A stretch of DNA of 47,852 bases from Desulfotomaculum copahuensis (GTDB lineage Bacteria > Bacillota > Desulfotomaculia > Desulfotomaculales > Desulfovirgulaceae): the NCBI RefSeq assembly GCF_001655685.1, contig NZ_LYVF01000171.1, positions 1 to 47,852 of the forward strand, given 5' to 3'. The number at the start of each line of letters is the position of its first letter. The stretch's first letter is position 1. Positions 44,266-47,852 of this stretch are shown here, piece by piece. The notes under the pieces are model-generated. The model was not told where the DNA came from. It was given only the letters and a program-made list of their open reading frames with translations, and ran no database searches. Made by a program: the position numbers and the translations under genes.

Positions 44266-45813
44266 TCAACCCCGGTCGTCCTCATCATCCCCGCCGTTCA
44301 CCCGGTGATAGGGTGTTCCCTTGATACTTTCCCAAAGTATTTTGTTCAGCACATTGTCCTGTGATTCAATGTCCGGATGGCTGAAATCCAGACCGGCCGA
44401 CAGGGCAACCAGCCTTTGATTGTCACCGGCGGCCGCCACGGCACGGGTAACATCCGTCTGTTCCGCCTGATACGGTTTTTTATCCGGTTTGGCGGTAAAA
44501 ACATCGTACATGGGCAGCGCCGCAGCGTCATACATGCTCATGGGCGGCAGGCCGAGAATCAACTCCATGGTGCGCAGCATGCTCACCTGGTCGTAGTGGG
44601 TATGATTTACCGTACCATGCTTGACATAAGGGCTGATCACCAGTCCGACGGTGCGGTGAGCGTCCACATGATCGCTGCCGTTCTGGGCGTCATCCTCGGT
44701 AACGAAAATGGCGCTGTCTTTCCAAATTGGACTGTGGCTGATCTTTTCCACAATTTCACCCAGCGCGCGGTCGTTTTGGGCCACCAGTTGCTGCGGCGAC
44801 AGGTAACCGGTTTTCACTCCGGCCGTATGGTCGTTGGGCAGCCAGATGTAGCTGAAGGCGGGCACGCTGCCGTTTTTAATTTCTCGCTCCAGTTCCCGGT
44901 TGAATACCCAGGCCCGGTTCAGATCGGAATACTGTAAATCCCAGCCGCGGTAATTGAACTGATAGTGGCTCAAATAACCGGCCACCGCCTGCAATAACTG
45001 GCGGTTCTGCATCATCCGGCCGGCCAGGGCGGTGCCGCCGGTGAGGATGGTGGAAAGGTCGTTCCGGAACGAACTGTCGTCAGACAGCAATTTTTTCAAT
45101 TCCGCCGGGTCTTGTTTGCCGGCGTAGGATTTGAAACGGTCGAAAAACTTGCCCATGATGCCTGTACCGTCACGGCCGTCGGCCTGCCGCAGGAACTGGT
45201 AGTAGCTGCTGGTCAGCGGGTCGTCCGCACCGAGCGTGCCGGCCAGCACATAGTACAATCCGCTGTGCAGGTAGTAGTTTTCCCCGAATACTTTGAAGGG
45301 AACCTGCTTTTCAGAAAGTGTCTTCCAGATATAACCGTTGGGCGGGTAGGTAATCGGCACCACGCCGCCGTCGTAATGGGGGTAGCGGTTGGAATAGAGC
45401 AGCGGGGTGTTCTTTTCCACATAGTCGTTGGAGTAGGCGCCGGCGGTCCAGGCGTGTCCCTGTACGGAAACCTCGGCGTCGGCATAGTAGTTATCCATGG
45501 TCACAAACTGTTCGGACAGCTTGTGGGCGTTCGGAGTGACGTCCCGGCCGAAGAGCACCAGTGAAGGATCGCCGTTGGCCCGCGACAGGTCACCCAAAAT
45601 TTGATCGTAAGTGCGGTTCTCACGGACGATAAAAAAGATGTGCTTGATTGGACTGGAACCACCCACATAGCGAGGCACCGGGTTGTCTGACGCCGTTCCG
45701 GCGCCGGCACTCCCGGACGGACCGTCCAGCGCGTTCTGCAACACCTGCGCGGTCAAGGCGGCCAGCCGGCTTTTGTCCGGTGCGGGCAGGATGGAGGCGG
45801 TACCTGTAATCAT
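44266..45813 (-). CDS. Phosphoesterase/alkaline-phosphatase-like domain, split from its propeller
   Basis: The 515-residue frame is an alkaline-phosphatase-superfamily phosphoesterase (IKHIFFIVRENRTYDQILGD near 56-75, then metal-site regions such as FSYIWLPNDHTAG, AIFVTEDDAQ and GSDHVDAHRTVG). It has no signal peptide of its own, although this family is usually exported. It starts at ATG 45813, overlapping the propeller stop by four bases. Elsewhere the two halves form one protein annotated as bifunctional YncE/alkaline phosphatase. Here an extra 11-bp repeat separates the frames, so without reinitiation in the same polypeptide this half would stay in the cytoplasm. Confidence 0.82.
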   Translation of the reverse strand: MITGTASILPAPDKSRLAALTAQVLQNALDGPSGSAGAGTASDNPVPRYVGGSSPIKHIFFIVRENRTYDQILGDLSRANGDPSLVLFGRDVTPNAHKLSEQFVTMDNYYADAEVSVQGHAWTAGAYSNDYVEKNTPLLYSNRYPHYDGGVVPITYPPNGYIWKTLSEKQVPFKVFGENYYLHSGLYYVLAGTLGADDPLTSSYYQFLRQADGRDGTGIMGKFFDRFKSYAGKQDPAELKKLLSDDSSFRNDLSTILTGGTALAGRMMQNRQLLQAVAGYLSHYQFNYRGWDLQYSDLNRAWVFNRELEREIKNGSVPAFSYIWLPNDHTAGVKTGYLSPQQLVAQNDRALGEIVEKISHSPIWKDSAIFVTEDDAQNGSDHVDAHRTVGLVISPYVKHGTVNHTHYDQVSMLRTMELILGLPPMSMYDAAALPMYDVFTAKPDKKPYQAEQTDVTRAVAAAGDNQRLVALSAGLDFSHPDIESQDNVLNKILWESIKGTPYHRVNGGDDEDDRG

Positions 45814-45836
45814 ATTGTAATCATATTGTAATCATA
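45804..45836. repeat. Three tandem copies of an 11-bp repeat at the junction of two frames
   Basis: On the plus strand the units are CTGTAATCATA, TTGTAATCATA and TTGTAATCATA (45804-45814, 45815-45825, 45826-45836). Removing one unit fuses the propeller and phosphoesterase in frame as ...QYDYNMITGTAS.... Three copies shift the frame by two bases and create TGA. Confidence 0.95.
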
Positions 45837-46976
45837 CTGGCTCTGGTTGGGGGCGTTGGTACCCGGCTTGGGGCCGTCCGGATTGGGGCCGGTGCCCAGC
45901 CCTTTGCCGTTTAATGTAATCACCTGGTTTAATACGGCATTATATAGTACTCCGGTGGGATACCAGCCGGCGGGAATATATCCCGCCACCTTGCCGCTGG
46001 CCGGATCCACCACCGCATCGGCATTGGCCCCGGCCAGGGAGACGTACAGGCGTCCGCCGTCCGGTGAAAGGGCCAGACCGGTCGGCGCCGCACCGGCGGG
46101 CAGGCCTTTGAAGTGCAAATCGATGGACCGCACCACCTTGCCGGCGGCCGGATCAATCACCGACACGTTGTCGCTGTTCGTATTGGCCACATAAAGCCGG
46201 CCGCCGTCCGCGGACAGCACCAGCGCCTCAGGCAGCTTGCCGGTGGCAATCTGCCTGCTTTCCGTTTTTTTGGCCGGGTCGACCACCGACACGCTGCCGG
46301 AACCCCAGTTGCTGACGTAGATGACTTTGCCGTCCCTGGACACAGTTACCTGGTAAGGGTAGCGTCCGACAGGTATTTCCGCGGTTATTTTCCCCGCGCC
46401 GGGGTCCACAAGGGCGATTTTGTCGCCCATGTTTTCCGCCACGGCCAATTTGCCGTCCGGCAGCAGCGCCAGACCGGCCGGATAGTTTGGCACGGGCACT
46501 GCCCCCGCAGTGGTCAGCGTACCGCCTTGAAAGGAGAAAATATAGATCTTGCCGTCATTGCCGCCGCTGACGTAGAGCCTGTCCCCCGTCTTGTTGAAGG
46601 CCAGGCCGATAAAGCTTGAGTTTACCTGCGCGCTGCTCACTTTTGCGCCTGTTTTTAGATCGACGATGGATACTTCCTCGGTTTTGGTGGTGCAGCCGTT
46701 GTTCGTCACCGCCAGGTAGCGCCCGTCCGGAGAGAGGACCCCGTTGGTCGGCAGGTTGCCCAAAGTTACCTGTGACCCCGCCGGGCTGATGTGCCAGTCG
46801 TTGGGTAAAACCTTCCCCACTGCAGCCGGGGCGGACAGATCATAACCGTCCGCAGACGCCGCGGCCGGCAGGGCGGCAAACATATTTGCCGCCAGCAACC
46901 CGGCCGCCAGCGTGCGGGCCAGTGCCCGTCCGGCCCGCCGCCTCAAACAGTACACGCCGTTGACACTGCCTTTCAT
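45810..46976 (-). CDS. Exported YncE-like seven-bladed beta-propeller
   Basis: The 388-residue protein has a basic N-terminus and hydrophobic signal (about 18-43, ending ALPAAASADG), then YncE/NHL-like propeller repeats of about 42 residues, with blades such as DGRYLAVTNNG, GDRLYVSGGNDG, KVIYVSNWGSGSVSVVD and RLYVANTNSDNVSVIDP. The C-terminal Gly/Pro/Asn-rich linker (GPNPDGPKPGTNAPNQ) and following residues should lead into the phosphoesterase, but a TGA intervenes. Propellers of this type bind partners or ligands outside the cell. Confidence 0.85.
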   Translation of the reverse strand: MKGSVNGVYCLRRRAGRALARTLAAGLLAANMFAALPAAASADGYDLSAPAAVGKVLPNDWHISPAGSQVTLGNLPTNGVLSPDGRYLAVTNNGCTTKTEEVSIVDLKTGAKVSSAQVNSSFIGLAFNKTGDRLYVSGGNDGKIYIFSFQGGTLTTAGAVPVPNYPAGLALLPDGKLAVAENMGDKIALVDPGAGKITAEIPVGRYPYQVTVSRDGKVIYVSNWGSGSVSVVDPAKKTESRQIATGKLPEALVLSADGGRLYVANTNSDNVSVIDPAAGKVVRSIDLHFKGLPAGAAPTGLALSPDGGRLYVSLAGANADAVVDPASGKVAGYIPAGWYPTGVLYNAVLNQVITLNGKGLGTGPNPDGPKPGTNAPNQSQYDYNMITI

Positions 46977-47294
46977 GCTATACCTGGTTCAAAAAAGCCC
47001 ACAATACCTAACAAGCGTTGGTTTTTGTGCAGCCGGCCACCCCCATGACCAGGCTTTCGCTCCTTTCGGATTTGATTTGTCCGCCCCGGGGGACGAACAT
47101 TGCGACAGGGGGGCCTCGGCCCCGGGAGTCCCACCCGGACGATCGAGCTGCGCTTGTCGGGCACAGGACGCGGCCTTTTGGGAAACCACGAGGGTTTCCG
47201 TCCTGCGTTGACCGTCAAGCGAAAGCCATTGGCTTTGCCTCCCGCGATCTGTTAGATGCGGCCTACCGGTTTGTCCGACTCCGGCTAAACGGGG
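46977..47294. other. Hairpin-rich region between the propeller gene and a transposase remnant
   Basis: No gene is convincing. Several strong inverted repeats are present: GGAAACC/GGTTTCC nested in CAGGACG/CGTCCTG (about 47163-47205), GGGGCC/GGCCCC (about 47117-47135), and AAAGCC/GGCTTT (about 47223-47238). The 47080-47294 part directly follows the 3' end of a TnpB-like frame on the minus strand, the place where such elements encode their guide RNA. Confidence 0.4.
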
Positions 47295-47852
47295 TCACCT
47301 ACTCAATAAAACGAGTTTCTTCAAGTCGTGCCAGGCGGAATAAAACGATTCCTGTTGGAAACGGGTTAAACCGTTGTAAACGGGAACCTTTCCATCTAGT
47401 TGCTTGAAGAGACGCTTTACCTTTCGGGTCATCCCTTTTCCTTCCCCGGGTAAGGAATTTGCCTTCTGGTTCAGCTTTTCTCTTACGGTTTGGATCTTTT
47501 GCTTCAATTCTTTGGTGATGCGTTCTTTGCATCCAATCGCCCGCCGGGCGATGACCAGTGCGGCGGCGTGGTGGATGATTATTCCGTACCGCCGCATGTA
47601 TTTTCAGTAACCGATGGTGGATGTGTGCGCCGGCCAGACTTGCTTCACACCTACGCCTTCTTTGAACGCTTTACGCATAACAGTTTCGATCATTTTCTTA
47701 TACGGAAAGTTGGCCGCCATGCGGTTGAATCTTTTATTCGTGTCCAGCCGGTCTTTGCCGAAGTCCAGTTTTTCTACCGCCAGGGGTTTACCCAGGGTTT
47801 TGGCGATGTCTACCACCACTCTGGCCAGTACGCCAATCAGGTAGGTGCGCCG
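47295..47852 (-). pseudogene. TnpB-like transposase remnant, interrupted by TGA, cut by window edge
   Basis: The frame is open from the window edge to a TGA at 47604-47606 and resumes in the same frame to 47295. Read across the stop, it gives LAVEKLDFGKDRLDTNKR, then KQVWPAHTSTIGY-stop-KYMRRYG and HHAAALVIARRAIG, matching the C-terminal RuvC part of an IS605 OrfB/TnpB-like family. TGG to TGA explains the stop, as Trp would fit at that position. The usual CxxC zinc finger is absent, and where TnpB has the last RuvC aspartate (D-x-N-A-A) this reads HHAAA. The 5' part lies beyond the window. Confidence 0.55.

Overview
The window reads as chromosome of a Gram-positive, endospore-forming sulfate reducer of the Desulfotomaculum/Pelotomaculum kind (Peptococcaceae in the old sense). 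The evidence is a Firmicutes-type dsrA-dsrB-dsrD operon, two GerAB-type spore germination permeases with a pair of GerP-like small proteins, a SCIFF peptide with its maturase (a clostridial trait), LonC, YybS and Firmicutes-style promoters and ribosome binding sites. DNA is GC-rich, so antisense open frames are abundant and most are shadows. The rpsF-ssb-rpsR-rplI-lonC-dnaB block, purA and a near-perfect parS site suggest the right half lies fairly near the replication origin.

Layout. 1-5.3 kb: a 2[4Fe-4S] ferredoxin, a 1.2 kb non-coding stretch with a palindrome over a -10 element, then dsrABD and a terminator, then a TPR protein. 5.3-9.1 kb: a leftward set of poorly known genes (FmdB-type zinc ribbon, a 74-residue protein, a zinc-ribbon/HEAT protein, a 391-residue protein) and a facing HEAT-repeat protein resembling DVU0298; these may be accessory functions of sulfate reducers. 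9.3-14.7 kb: rlmH, murA, a membrane-anchored gluzincin, a TPR protein and a LysM-G5-M23 endopeptidase. 14.9-16.6 kb: SCIFF maturase and its 50-residue precursor, separated by a terminator-like hairpin. tRNA-Gly follows.

17-27.7 kb is the most unusual region: a GT2 glycosyltransferase, an orphan GerAB permease, two proteins sharing a C-terminal DUF6385-like domain (one with a TM anchor, one with 41-residue Ser/Thr-rich repeats), and, divergently, four tightly packed glycosyltransferases, three of them GT2-TPR fusions and one with two GT-A-like domains. I infer a dedicated glycosylation system for a repetitive surface or spore-surface protein.

27.8-30.5 kb holds a PspA/DUF350/Ser-Gly-Tyr-rich membrane-protein neighbourhood, followed by tRNA-Glu and tRNA-Lys. 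30.9-33.8 kb is an FAD-dehydrogenase/purA operon with a clear promoter and a possible leader peptide. 33.9-35.8 kb is a second GerAB plus the GerP-like pair. A soluble CZB chemoreceptor follows. 37.4-44.1 kb is the replication/ribosomal block with its promoter. 44.2-47 kb holds a YncE-like propeller and a phosphoesterase that look like one bifunctional secreted protein split by one extra copy of an 11-bp tandem repeat. The right edge holds a decayed TnpB-like transposase and a hairpin-rich 3' flank.
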